DNA of 64,000 nt from Pontiella sulfatireligans (GTDB lineage: Bacteria; Verrucomicrobiota; Kiritimatiellia; Kiritimatiellales; Pontiellaceae). Below, one piece after another: positions 1 through 8,799 of this stretch; the first letter of the stretch is position 1; every line of letters begins with the position of its first letter. Under the pieces are notes generated by a model. It worked only from the letters and a program-made list of their open reading frames with translations. It had not been told where the DNA came from and ran no database searches. Where the stretch lies: assembly GCF_900890705.1 (NCBI RefSeq), contig NZ_CAAHFH010000002.1:2551458-2615457 (forward strand), written 5' to 3'. Position numbers and translations under genes: made by a program.

Positions 1-1
1 T

Positions 2-313
2 GTCGTCTCACTCGAAAGCAAACACAACATGCTGATCCGTCCCCGAACAAATTCCGATAATTCGAACGTTCCGGCGGTCATTCACCTGCTTAACATGGAT
101 TATGATCTGTCGAAGGATTGCATGAACAAGCAACGGGATGTCGTTGTTCGTTTGAGTCATAAGCTTCTCGATGGGGGTAAGGTTTCCGCAATAACCCAGT
201 ACTCTCCCGAATATGAATCCGTTCAGGTACCTTTTGACGTCAAGCCGGACGGCGTCTACGTCACAGTTCCGGAAGTTGATTACTGGAGTATCTTGAAGCT
301 GGATTGTGACTAG
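2..313 (+). CDS. C-terminal end of a probable glycoside hydrolase (partial)
   Basis: The reading frame is open from the left edge of the window (first full codon at base 2) to TAG at 311-313, so only the last ~103 residues are visible. The segment reads like the small beta-sandwich that closes many glycoside hydrolases: a 'VIHLLNMDYD' strand, a charged 'RDVVVRLSHKLLDG' strand, then 'VQVPFDVKPDGVYVTVPEVD' followed by a final hydrophobic strand. No catalytic residues are visible, so family and substrate cannot be named. It precedes a plus-strand cluster of beta-helix and sulfatase genes, which fits a carbohydrate role. The assignment rests on fold-level resemblance only. Confidence 0.4.
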   Translation, partial: VVSLESKHNMLIRPRTNSDNSNVPAVIHLLNMDYDLSKDCMNKQRDVVVRLSHKLLDGGKVSAITQYSPEYESVQVPFDVKPDGVYVTVPEVDYWSILKLDCD

Positions 314-475
314 AACTCCACACGTTTTTAAAATGTGGATAAATCACGAAATGCACTAAAGACACGAAACATTAAGAATGAGATTGTTAACCACGGAAGA
401 CACTGAATACACAGAACAAACTGAATTTCGTGTGATTCGTTGTTCAAAATTGAAATGATGTACAGGAACATGTCG
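314..475. other. Intergenic leader with a degenerate ACCACGGA/ACAC-type repeat
   Basis: This 160-bp gap precedes the first beta-helix gene. It contains short runs such as 'accacggaagacact' (around 392-406) and 'cacgaaatgcactaaag' that read like one degenerate unit repeated. Such dispersed intergenic repeats occur in several PVC and Planctomycete genomes. I see no convincing promoter or terminator. An 'agga' 9 bases before ATG 476 is the likely ribosome-binding site of the next gene. Confidence 0.3.
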
Positions 476-2119
476 ATGAAAAAAGTATTATTTACAGTGG
501 CCCTGCTGGTGGCCTCAAGTGTTCTGGCATCGCCAAAAACTTTCTATATTGATTCAGCTATTGGACAGGATGCGAATGATGGATTGTCTCCGAATGCCGC
601 ATTCCAAACCTTGGGAAAAGTCAATTCTCTCAAGTTGGAAGCGGGGGATACCATCCTGTTTACGAGTGGTCAGGTATTTAAAGGATCTCTGAATATTCAG
701 AATGTAAGCGGTAATGCAGAGGCCCCCATTGTCATCTCCAGCACAGGGCCAGAAAAAGCAGTGATTGATGGCAAGGGGCGTTTGGCGGCTCTGAGTATAA
801 TGAGCAGCAGCTTCATCACGGTCAAAAACCTTGAGATTACGGCCGATGGAGGGGCTTCGAAAAATGGGGCGAACAGACGTTCAATGATTCGCTACGGAAT
901 TTTTTATGACACCCCTGAATCGGGCAATTTTGGCAACCTAATCTTTCAGGATCTGTACATTCACGATGTTTACTACAATGACAACGGTTATGTACGCCCC
1001 AATATGCGACTCCAACGCAAGGATAAACAATTGCACGGCCGATTCGGCTGGGGCGTGAAGGTGGATTGCCGGGAGGGCTCCACCCTGAAGAATGTTTTAT
1101 TTAAAAATTGCGTGGTGGAGCGTGTGTCATCACCGGGCATACGGCTCAAGAGTCATCCCAATGACGCTGAGTCCCCCAATATGGAAGACGTACAGATTCT
1201 GGATTGCCGGTTAACTGATATCGGAGGGCCGGGTATCGTTGTCTCTGCCGCTGACAACACGATTATTCGAGGATGCAAAACACTGCGAACCGGAAGCCGT
1301 GTGGATCCGCGTGGGCGCGGGCAGGGCACGGGGATCTGGGTCTTCAACAACAATAGGGCCGTGATTGAAAAAAACACGGTTATTGGTGCACGTGGGCCTC
1401 GCGATTCGGCTGGCATTCATGTTGATGCCATGTCCAGAAATGTATTTGTTCAGTACAACTTGTCCATAGACAATGAAGGGGCCTTTGTTCAGTTACTCGG
1501 ACAGGTTCGAAATTCAACCTATCGCTACAATGTCAGCATTAACGATGGCGCCCGGAGAAAAGGGGAAGGACACGCCGCGATCGATGGATATATTTTCAAA
1601 CTGTTCAGTTATGTGCTGGCCGATACCGAAAATCCCGAAGGGCCGTTTGATTCCTATGTGTATAACAACACGATCTATGTGGGACGTGATGTCCAGGACA
1701 GCACCTTTTCCGTGGAAAGCAAGAGCCGAGGTGCCTTGTTCGCAAATAACATCGTATATACTGAAAACGATATTTTTTATAACCGGGAGGAGTCCGAAAC
1801 GTCCAAGCTTGATGATGCGCAGGAAGACCAACTTATTTATTTCCGCAACAATATGTTCCGGAAAAAATATGACTGGATGAGCAATCCGTTTACCGTTCCA
1901 TTCCCGGTGATTGCCAACCCCCGGTTTGCCAACGCGGGAGGGCAAGAGATCTCGGACTATATTCCGCAAAACAAAGCGGCCTGCTCCAAAGGGATCAGGA
2001 TACAGAAACTTCCTGATGACGAACAGGGTCTTATTGGCGGGTTCGATGTCGAGTATGATATTTTGGGTATGAAAGTTGATTCGTCCAGGCCGCTCATCGG
2101 GGCGATCAGGCCGTATTAA
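476..2119 (+). CDS. Exported right-handed parallel beta-helix protein (possible polysaccharide lyase or hydrolase)
   Basis: A 547-residue exported protein. ATG 476 is chosen because it is preceded at good spacing by 'agga' and opens a clean signal peptide (MKKVLFTVALLVASSVLA). The mature N-terminus has the 'DANDGLSPNAAFQTL' segment typical of DUF1565/pectate-lyase-like beta-helix proteins, followed by many short turns of 'N.IIxxCxVxxTGxxGI' type. The region around 'GRGQGTGIWVFNNNRAVIEK' and 'GIHVDAMSRNVFVQYNLS' is strongly conserved in the paralogue at 3595-5259. Beta-helix folds host lyases (PL1, PL6) and hydrolases (GH28, GH82); I cannot place this one. Its position between a glycosidase tail and a sulfatase gene suggests it cuts a sulfated polysaccharide outside the cytoplasm. 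Confidence 0.7.
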   Translation: MKKVLFTVALLVASSVLASPKTFYIDSAIGQDANDGLSPNAAFQTLGKVNSLKLEAGDTILFTSGQVFKGSLNIQNVSGNAEAPIVISSTGPEKAVIDGKGRLAALSIMSSSFITVKNLEITADGGASKNGANRRSMIRYGIFYDTPESGNFGNLIFQDLYIHDVYYNDNGYVRPNMRLQRKDKQLHGRFGWGVKVDCREGSTLKNVLFKNCVVERVSSPGIRLKSHPNDAESPNMEDVQILDCRLTDIGGPGIVVSAADNTIIRGCKTLRTGSRVDPRGRGQGTGIWVFNNNRAVIEKNTVIGARGPRDSAGIHVDAMSRNVFVQYNLSIDNEGAFVQLLGQVRNSTYRYNVSINDGARRKGEGHAAIDGYIFKLFSYVLADTENPEGPFDSYVYNNTIYVGRDVQDSTFSVESKSRGALFANNIVYTENDIFYNREESETSKLDDAQEDQLIYFRNNMFRKKYDWMSNPFTVPFPVIANPRFANAGGQEISDYIPQNKAACSKGIRIQKLPDDEQGLIGGFDVEYDILGMKVDSSRPLIGAIRPY

Positions 2120-2164
2120 AATTTGCAGTACAACGATCAGGATTTTGGACAAAAGGATTTGAAT

Positions 2165-3550
2165 ATGAAATGTAAAAAATATGTGATTACGATGAGTTTA
2201 TTGGCGATTGCCTCAATGGCAGCGGCCGCTCTCCATCCTCCGAATATTATATTGATTTATGCGGATGATCAGGGCTGGAATGCATTGTCCACTCCGATGG
2301 ATCCGGATATTTCGGGATCTAAAAGTGATTTTTTCCAGACGCCGAATCTCGATCGCTTGTGCAAAGAGGGCATGCGGTTCTCGCAGGGGTATGCGCCGGC
2401 ACCTCTTTGTACTCCGTCCCGAAATAGCGTTCAATTCGGAGTCTCTCCGGCAAAGGCGCGCGTCACGATCATTAATTTTGATGAATCACGCCAGTTTGGC
2501 AATCCGGAGCAGGCCCTTGGAAACCTGATTAAACGGGCGGATGCCCGTTATGTGACCGCGCATTTTGGTAAATGGCATATTCATGATGTTTCACCTGCGG
2601 AGTGCGGTTATGATTTTTCGGATGGTGAAACAACCAATGTGGAAGGGAACCGAAAGCCAAATGATGACTTGAACGACCCGACCGATCCCAAACGCGCGAA
2701 GGAGTTAACTGCTCAAGCTATTGATTTTATCAGAACCCAAAATATCGAAGGCAACCCGTTTTATTTGCAGGTTTCGCACTATGCAGACCATGCTGCATTC
2801 AGATCGTCTCCGGAAATGAGGGCTAAGTATGATACATTAAAACCCGGCAAGATACATACCGATGCTAATTTTGCGGCGATGAACGAGGATCTGGATCTTG
2901 GTGTTGGAGCGATTCTTGACGAATTGGTCCGGCAGGGCATCGCAGACAATACCTATGTTGTTTATACCTCGGATAATGGATGGCAGCTCGATAAGGAGCG
3001 TTTTGCCATTCCTGAGAATAAGAGTCGTCCTTTGAAATATGGAAAGAACTATGTCTATGAGGGGGGCATTCGAGTCCCTTTTATCGTTAGCGGGCCGGGG
3101 ATTGAACCTGATTCTGTTTCTCGTGTGCCTGTAATAGGGTATGATTTAATGCCGACCTTTCTCGATATGATTGCGTCCGGAACTAAGCCGCCTGCCTACA
3201 CCGAAGGGGGGAGCATGCTGCCTATTCTGAAAAATGAGGGGAAAGGAACCATTAAGCGTCCTGATGATTTTTTCGTGTTCCATCGTTCGGTTGCAAAAGG
3301 GGGCGATGGCACTGCCTTTCGTGAAGGAAGCTATAAAATCATTGTCTATTGGGAAACTCAGAGGATTCTCTTGTTTGATCTGAGTAAGGATATTGGGGAG
3401 CAAGATGATATCAGCAGCCAACATCCGGAACTGACCCAGAAAATGTTCAAGAAAGCGCAAAAATACTTAGAACGTGTTAATGCTGAAAAGGTAATTGCAC
3501 GAAAAATCACTCGCAAAAGTGCGCGGAATAGAAAAAACGCTCAAAACTAA
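2165..3550 (+). CDS. Exported formylglycine-dependent sulfatase (family S1)
   Basis: A 461-residue sulfatase with an N-terminal signal peptide. ATG 2165 is chosen for its signal sequence and the 'aaagga' upstream. Visible family hallmarks are the metal-binding Asp pair in 'IYADDQGWN' (residues 34-35), the maturation motif C-T-P-S-R (Cys82 becomes formylglycine), 'GKWH' (Lys136, His138) and a C-terminal 'TSDNG' metal site. It should remove sulfate esters from a polysaccharide fragment in the periplasm or at the surface. It is a paralogue of the two decayed sulfatases at 25961-29282, with matching 'FQTPNLDRLCKEGMRF'-type segments. It sits 45 bp after one beta-helix gene and 45 bp before another, so co-transcription is likely. 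The exact S1 subfamily and substrate are unknown. Confidence 0.9.
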   Translation: MKCKKYVITMSLLAIASMAAAALHPPNIILIYADDQGWNALSTPMDPDISGSKSDFFQTPNLDRLCKEGMRFSQGYAPAPLCTPSRNSVQFGVSPAKARVTIINFDESRQFGNPEQALGNLIKRADARYVTAHFGKWHIHDVSPAECGYDFSDGETTNVEGNRKPNDDLNDPTDPKRAKELTAQAIDFIRTQNIEGNPFYLQVSHYADHAAFRSSPEMRAKYDTLKPGKIHTDANFAAMNEDLDLGVGAILDELVRQGIADNTYVVYTSDNGWQLDKERFAIPENKSRPLKYGKNYVYEGGIRVPFIVSGPGIEPDSVSRVPVIGYDLMPTFLDMIASGTKPPAYTEGGSMLPILKNEGKGTIKRPDDFFVFHRSVAKGGDGTAFREGSYKIIVYWETQRILLFDLSKDIGEQDDISSQHPELTQKMFKKAQKYLERVNAEKVIARKITRKSARNRKNAQN

Positions 3551-3594
3551 AGACAACTGGAGCTCCTGTTGTCCTGGCATGTGGAACCCCGCTG

Positions 3595-5259
3595 ATGAAA
3601 ATAATTGTATTGCATAGTTTCGTGTTTTTTCTTGTTTATATGGTTGGCGCGCAACAGCTCGATGGATGTTTCACGGGCCAATGCTACTACGTCGATGCGT
3701 CGCAGGGAGCCGATGCTAACGATGGTTTGTCGCCAGGCTCCGCTTTTCAAAGCTTGGAAAGGGTCAGTGCGCTTGAACTGCAAGCGGGGGATTCGATCCT
3801 ATTGACCAGTGGGCAGACTTTTAAGGGCGTCTTAAAGATAAAGAACAAGAGCGGTACCGCGAGCAGACCGATTGTGGTGATGAGTTCGGGTGAAACTAAA
3901 GCGATCATTGACGGCAAAGGATTTGGTGCTGCCGTGGCGATCCTGAACTCCAGTTTTGTCACCGTTAAAAATTTAGAACTGACTGCTGATGGAGGGCGTC
4001 CTGTTAAAGATGCTGATTTTGAAAAGAAACATCGCGCGGGGCTCTTTTTTATGGCTGACGACGGCGGGACGTATAGCGACCTCGTCTTTGAGGATCTCTA
4101 TATTCATGATGTGTATTACAATGACAAGGGGTATACGCGTCCGAACCAAGGGCGAGGCGTTCTGAAGGAGCATGGACATGATATGTATGGTTGGGGTGCT
4201 CGTTTGGTCTGCTCGAAAAACTCTGGATTAAGCAATGTAACCGTCAAACGGTGTCGTGTGGAACGCACGAGCCATACCGGGATTCGATTTTTCCATCGTG
4301 ATTTAACCGGCAGCGTTCCGTTCGTAAAAAACATAAATATTCTGGATTGTCATGTGTGCAATACGGGCGGTCCCGGGATCACTGTATTGGTGGCGGATCA
4401 GGTACTTATACGAGGTTGTCATACTCAGAATACCGGCATCGCAAATGATGCGCGCCACAGGGGCCAGGGTACGGGGATCTGGGGATTCAATATGCACAAT
4501 GCCGTGATTGAAAAAAACACGGTAACCGGTGCGCGCGGAGGTCGTGATGCCGCAGGTATTCATATTGATTCCTACAGCTCGAACGTGCTGGTGCAATATA
4601 ATCTTTCTAGACAAAATGCCGGTGCCTTTGTGCATATTTGCGGAAGCGTTTCGAACTCAACCTATCGGTATAATCTGAGCATCAACGATGGTTACCGTCG
4701 ACGTGGAGTGAAGGGGGGGCGAGTCGATGGATTTATTTTCCGACTCTTTGGTTATGTGCTTCCCGGGGTAGAATTCAAAGGGCCGGACAATGTCTATATC
4801 TATAACAACACCATCTACACGGGCGAGACTTTTAAAGACAACGTCTTTTTAATTGAAAAAACGGTTAAAGGTGCGTTGTTTGCCAATAACGTTGTTTATA
4901 CCGTGGGGAGTATCGTTCATAACCGGGAAAGAAGTGATGATGCGGTTTTGGGTGATGCGCAGAAAAACAACCTTGTCTTTTTTAAGAACAATTTGTTTAG
5001 AAGGGAATTTGCGTGGATGAGCGATCCATTTACCGTGACGGGGACGGTGGTTGCCGACCCCGCGTTCGTTAGAGCAGGCGGGGACTCAATCGAAGATTAT
5101 ATCCCTAAAAACAGGCAGGCGTGTTCGCAGGGGATCCAAATAGAAAAGCTGCCGGGCGATACGGAAGGGCCCGTCGGAGGATTTGACGTTGAATATGATA
5201 TTCTAGGCAGGAAGATTGACCCTTCAAAATCCTTCATAGGTGCTATCAGACCGAATTAA
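3595..5259 (+). CDS. Exported right-handed parallel beta-helix protein, paralogue of 476-2119
   Basis: A 554-residue paralogue of the beta-helix protein two genes upstream. Matching landmarks are 'DANDGLSPGSAFQSL', 'IHDVYYNDKGYTRPN', 'GQGTGIWGFNMHNAVIEKNT', 'STYRYNLSINDGYRR' and a closing 'GGFDVEYDILGRKID' segment. The start at 3595 gives a hydrophobic N-terminus (MKIIVLHSFVFFLVYMVGA), probably a signal peptide, although the ribosome-binding site is weak. The repeated beta-helix/sulfatase/beta-helix/sulfatase order suggests an ancestral two-gene duplication. The product is probably an exported carbohydrate-active enzyme acting on the same polymer as its neighbours. No catalytic residues can be assigned by eye. 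Confidence 0.7.
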   Translation: MKIIVLHSFVFFLVYMVGAQQLDGCFTGQCYYVDASQGADANDGLSPGSAFQSLERVSALELQAGDSILLTSGQTFKGVLKIKNKSGTASRPIVVMSSGETKAIIDGKGFGAAVAILNSSFVTVKNLELTADGGRPVKDADFEKKHRAGLFFMADDGGTYSDLVFEDLYIHDVYYNDKGYTRPNQGRGVLKEHGHDMYGWGARLVCSKNSGLSNVTVKRCRVERTSHTGIRFFHRDLTGSVPFVKNINILDCHVCNTGGPGITVLVADQVLIRGCHTQNTGIANDARHRGQGTGIWGFNMHNAVIEKNTVTGARGGRDAAGIHIDSYSSNVLVQYNLSRQNAGAFVHICGSVSNSTYRYNLSINDGYRRRGVKGGRVDGFIFRLFGYVLPGVEFKGPDNVYIYNNTIYTGETFKDNVFLIEKTVKGALFANNVVYTVGSIVHNRERSDDAVLGDAQKNNLVFFKNNLFRREFAWMSDPFTVTGTVVADPAFVRAGGDSIEDYIPKNRQACSQGIQIEKLPGDTEGPVGGFDVEYDILGRKIDPSKSFIGAIRPN

Positions 5260-5281
5260 GTATCACAGGAGTGTAATCGTT

Positions 5282-6961
5282 ATGAAACATCTACTTATTC
5301 TTGCAGCATGTGCTGTTTCAATTGTCTCGGCATCTGCGGGTGGAAAACCGAACATTGTGTTGCTCATGGCCGATGATATGGGGTTTTCCGATATCGGTTG
5401 CTATGGCGGAGAGCTGAATACGCCGGTGCTTGATGCGCTTGCCGCGGAGGGCGTTCGTTTTTCCTCATTTTTCAATAATGCAAAATGTGCTCCGACCCGT
5501 GCGAGCCTGATGACCGGTCGGGTGCTTCAACCGATTGCCGATCCGCCGGAAAAGGATCTCCCAACATTGCGGACAGATAATAATGTAACGCTGGCTGAGA
5601 TGCTCAAGGAAGGTGGATACAGTACCTATCATGTTGGGAAATGGCACCTGGGAAGACAAAATGGGAAAGTTCCGACCGATCGTGGTTTTGATCTCTCATT
5701 TGAAACTGCAAAGGACGCCCGCTGGAATGGATATAAAACAGGCGTCTTTTGCGGAAAAGAGATTAACAAAGCAAAGCCTGCGGAATTCAGTAATCCGGAT
5801 TATCAAGCTAATTACTATGGGCCGATCGCCCATGCGGACTGTGCAAAATCATTTCTCTCCTATCATCGGGAGACTCGCAGTAAACAACCGTTTTTTCTCT
5901 ATCTTGGATTCTCTGTTCCACACGATCCGCAGTGCGCACCGGTGACCCCGGAATATGTTGCCGAAAAAAGCGCTATTTATTCAAAGGGGTGGCATCGCCT
6001 TCGCGAGGAGCGTTTTGAGCGGCAGAAGGCGATGGGGCTTTTCCCGGGGCAGACCAGCCTGCCTCCGATTTGCGATCTATTTGAACTTCCCGATTGGAGC
6101 AAGGGAGAGGTCAAGGAGCCGGCATACAGCTACTCTCTTCGTATGCAGGCAATTTACTGCAAGATGGTTGAGGAGATGGATCGAGGGATCGGGAAGGTTG
6201 TTGATTATCTGAAAGCTGAAGGTCTTTATGACGATACCATTTTTGTTTTCCTTGCTGATAATGGTGCTGCATACGCAAGAGTCGGGATGGGTAATGATAT
6301 TTTCGGTGGCGAGCCGAAAATCGGCAAGGCACTCGATATCATGGGAACTCGCAAGGATAGCAACAACAAACTGAAACCGACCCTGTATCGGAGAGGTATA
6401 GGTTGGCCGTCGCTCTCAAATACGCCTTTCCGTCTCTATAAATCTTACGTTCATAACGGCGGCATCGCCACTCCGTTGGTCTTTAGTTGGAAGAATGGTC
6501 TTCCAAGCGCCGGAGCCGGCAAGTGGATCACACAGCGCGGGCACGTTATCGACATTGCGCCAACGCTTCTTGCTGCTGCCGGAGTGGAATATGTAAATAA
6601 GGATTATGCCAAGTCCGGAGAACTTCCCGCTTCGCTCGACGGGATAAACCTGATGCCGCAAATCACGGGAACTGAAAAGAATTATGACCGTCGTATTTTC
6701 CTTGAACACCAGACCGGGAAAATGCTGATCGACGGAAAGTGGAAGTTTGTTACCCGCAGGAAAGCGTCGCAAGACGGCAGTGCACCGGCGGATACTGAGG
6801 AGCTGTACAACCTTGATGAGGATCCGTTTGAACTTAATAATCTGGCTTGTTTTCCCGAAGCCTCTCCAAGAATCCGCAAAATGATTAACGACTGGAATGC
6901 GTGGAGCAGCGAGTGGCGGGATGTGCTTCCGGCGCATAAGCCAAAAACCTATACTCCATAA
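5282..6961 (+). CDS. Exported formylglycine-dependent sulfatase, arylsulfatase A-like
   Basis: A 559-residue sulfatase. ATG 5282 is preferred over an earlier in-frame start because it begins the signal peptide (MKHLLILAACAVSIVSASAG) and follows 'aggag'. Metal-binding Asp31-Asp32 lie in 'LMADDMGFSD', the formylglycine motif is C-A-P-T-R (Cys69), and 'GKWHLG' and 'FLADNG' are present. A long insertion with 'SKGWHRLREERFERQKAMG' resembles the one seen in arylsulfatase A-type members that begin 'KPNIVLLMADD'. The gene starts 22 bp after the second beta-helix gene, consistent with an operon. It probably hydrolyses sulfate esters released by the adjacent enzymes; the position-specificity on the sugar cannot be read from the sequence. 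Confidence 0.9.
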   Translation: MKHLLILAACAVSIVSASAGGKPNIVLLMADDMGFSDIGCYGGELNTPVLDALAAEGVRFSSFFNNAKCAPTRASLMTGRVLQPIADPPEKDLPTLRTDNNVTLAEMLKEGGYSTYHVGKWHLGRQNGKVPTDRGFDLSFETAKDARWNGYKTGVFCGKEINKAKPAEFSNPDYQANYYGPIAHADCAKSFLSYHRETRSKQPFFLYLGFSVPHDPQCAPVTPEYVAEKSAIYSKGWHRLREERFERQKAMGLFPGQTSLPPICDLFELPDWSKGEVKEPAYSYSLRMQAIYCKMVEEMDRGIGKVVDYLKAEGLYDDTIFVFLADNGAAYARVGMGNDIFGGEPKIGKALDIMGTRKDSNNKLKPTLYRRGIGWPSLSNTPFRLYKSYVHNGGIATPLVFSWKNGLPSAGAGKWITQRGHVIDIAPTLLAAAGVEYVNKDYAKSGELPASLDGINLMPQITGTEKNYDRRIFLEHQTGKMLIDGKWKFVTRRKASQDGSAPADTEELYNLDEDPFELNNLACFPEASPRIRKMINDWNAWSSEWRDVLPAHKPKTYTP

Positions 6962-7081
6962 CCTTAAGTGGTTGGGGAGAGGCAATGAAAGTACCCGTGA
7001 AGGTTGGGGAAATAAGATATGAATGATGAATAAGGTCGCTCATGGATTGAGTGGCCGGATTTTAAAAGAAAAGGACTGAGA

Positions 7082-8716
7082 ATGAAAAAGTTACCACTTA
7101 TGTTGATGGCGGCATTGGTTGCAATCACTTCGTTAGAAGCAGCCGAGAAGAAAGCGAGAGAAAAAAAAGGGTTGCCCGGAAATATTTCGCCCGTACCACA
7201 ATTTACGTTTGCCGATACGCTCGAAGAACAGGAAAAGCAACTGGCGGACAATCCGCTGCTGGAGCGTTTTAAAAAGTCGCGCGCAAAGCTTCTGCAGGAT
7301 CCCCATCATCCGATCTACCACTTCACGAGCCCGGAGCATAATCTGAACGATCCGAACGGCCTGAGTTTCTGGAATGGGAAGTGGCACATGTTCTATCAGG
7401 GCTATCCGCCGGAATATCCTCGTCAGCACTGGGGGCATGCCATCAGTGAAGATCTGGTCCACTGGCGCGACCTTCCTTATGCGATCTATCCCGGCCCGGA
7501 ACGCGCCTGTTTTTCGGGTACGGTTTATGTTGAGGAAGACCGTGCGATCGCGATGTATCACGGTACCGAGGTCGGAACGATGGTCGCCACGTCGAGCGAT
7601 CCGCTTTTGCTTAACTGGGATAAGGTAACCGGGCAGGCTGTGATTCCCTATCCGAAGGAAGGAGAACCGGAACTGGAGTTTAATATTTTCGACCCGTGTA
7701 TCTGGAAGAAAGGCGATTGGTATTATGCGCTGACGGCGGGGCCCAAGGGCGGAACTCAGTTCCGTTCCATGTATCTCCATCGTTCAAAGGATCTCGCCAA
7801 ATGGGAACACCTCCACGAGTTCTTGGAAAACGATCGCTACGGTCTGCAGGGGGACGATGGGGCCTGTCCTTATTTCTGGCCGATCGGCGACAAACATATC
7901 ATGCTGCATTTCAGCCATATGAGCGGCGGGAAATACATGCTCGGCAACTATGATACAGAGCGCGATAAGTTTGTGGTTGATGGCGGTGGTGATTTTAACT
8001 TTGGTTCCAGCATTCCCTGTGGTCTCCATGCTCCTTCGGCGTATCCCGACGGAAAGGGTGGTGTGGTTACAATTTTTAATGTCAATGAGGGCATACCCAA
8101 GAATGGTTGGAACCGCATGATGTCATTGCCCAGGACGCTGACACTTCGGAAAGAAGGATTCTTTAATCAATTGAACATTGAACCGGCGGGCGATGTGGAA
8201 TCGTTGCGTGGTGAACATGTCCAGGTCGGTTCTATGGATCTGCCGGCCAACGAGGAAGTCGTGCTTCCAACCGTGAAGGGTAATGCGATGGAAATCATTG
8301 CAGAAATCGCACCACAAAAAGACCAGACCATCGAACTGAACATATTGCGTTCCTCTGGAGGCGAAGAGGTTACGCGTATTAAGTGCTTCCGTGATCGCGG
8401 CTACCGTATTCTCGGTGGAAAATACGCAGTACCCGCTGTTGTTTCCCTCGATGCATCGCGCTCGACTACCGCAGGCAACGTGAAAATCCGTACGCCCGAA
8501 ACCGCCCAGGTGGAATTGGGTAAGAACGAGCCGTTGAAGCTACGCATCTTCATCGACCGCAGCATTGTCGAGGTCTTTATCAATGAGCGCCAGTGTCTGA
8601 CTGCTCGAGTATATCCTAAGCGTGGCGATAGCGTAGGCGTTTCGCTCCGTGCGATCGGAAAAAAGGCCAAGTTGAAGAAGCTTGATGCCTGGCAGATGAA
8701 GAGCATCTACGAGTAA
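7082..8716 (+). CDS. Exported GH32-fold protein with altered catalytic motifs (copy 1)
   Basis: A 544-residue exported protein with the full GH32 layout: a five-bladed propeller beginning 'NLNDPNGLSFWNGKWHMFYQ' (nucleophile-position Asp90) and a C-terminal beta-sandwich with the hallmark 'LRIFIDRSIVEVFIN'. The other two catalytic blocks are abnormal. The 'RDP' block reads 'IFDP' (Asp204 kept, Arg lost), and the 'EC' acid/base block reads 'DDGACPYF', so the Glu position is Ala261. GH32 enzymes normally cut fructans. With these changes and among sulfatases, this protein may act on another sugar, use another acid, or only bind. It is nearly identical to the protein at 15146-16780. An 'aaagga' precedes the start. 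Confidence 0.8.
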   Translation: MKKLPLMLMAALVAITSLEAAEKKAREKKGLPGNISPVPQFTFADTLEEQEKQLADNPLLERFKKSRAKLLQDPHHPIYHFTSPEHNLNDPNGLSFWNGKWHMFYQGYPPEYPRQHWGHAISEDLVHWRDLPYAIYPGPERACFSGTVYVEEDRAIAMYHGTEVGTMVATSSDPLLLNWDKVTGQAVIPYPKEGEPELEFNIFDPCIWKKGDWYYALTAGPKGGTQFRSMYLHRSKDLAKWEHLHEFLENDRYGLQGDDGACPYFWPIGDKHIMLHFSHMSGGKYMLGNYDTERDKFVVDGGGDFNFGSSIPCGLHAPSAYPDGKGGVVTIFNVNEGIPKNGWNRMMSLPRTLTLRKEGFFNQLNIEPAGDVESLRGEHVQVGSMDLPANEEVVLPTVKGNAMEIIAEIAPQKDQTIELNILRSSGGEEVTRIKCFRDRGYRILGGKYAVPAVVSLDASRSTTAGNVKIRTPETAQVELGKNEPLKLRIFIDRSIVEVFINERQCLTARVYPKRGDSVGVSLRAIGKKAKLKKLDAWQMKSIYE

Positions 8717-8799
8717 CGGTTTTTCCCATGGTTGAAACCTGTTTTCCAATCATGGGATAAAATATTGGCAGTAGCCACGCGTAGGTTGAAAGGATCAGT

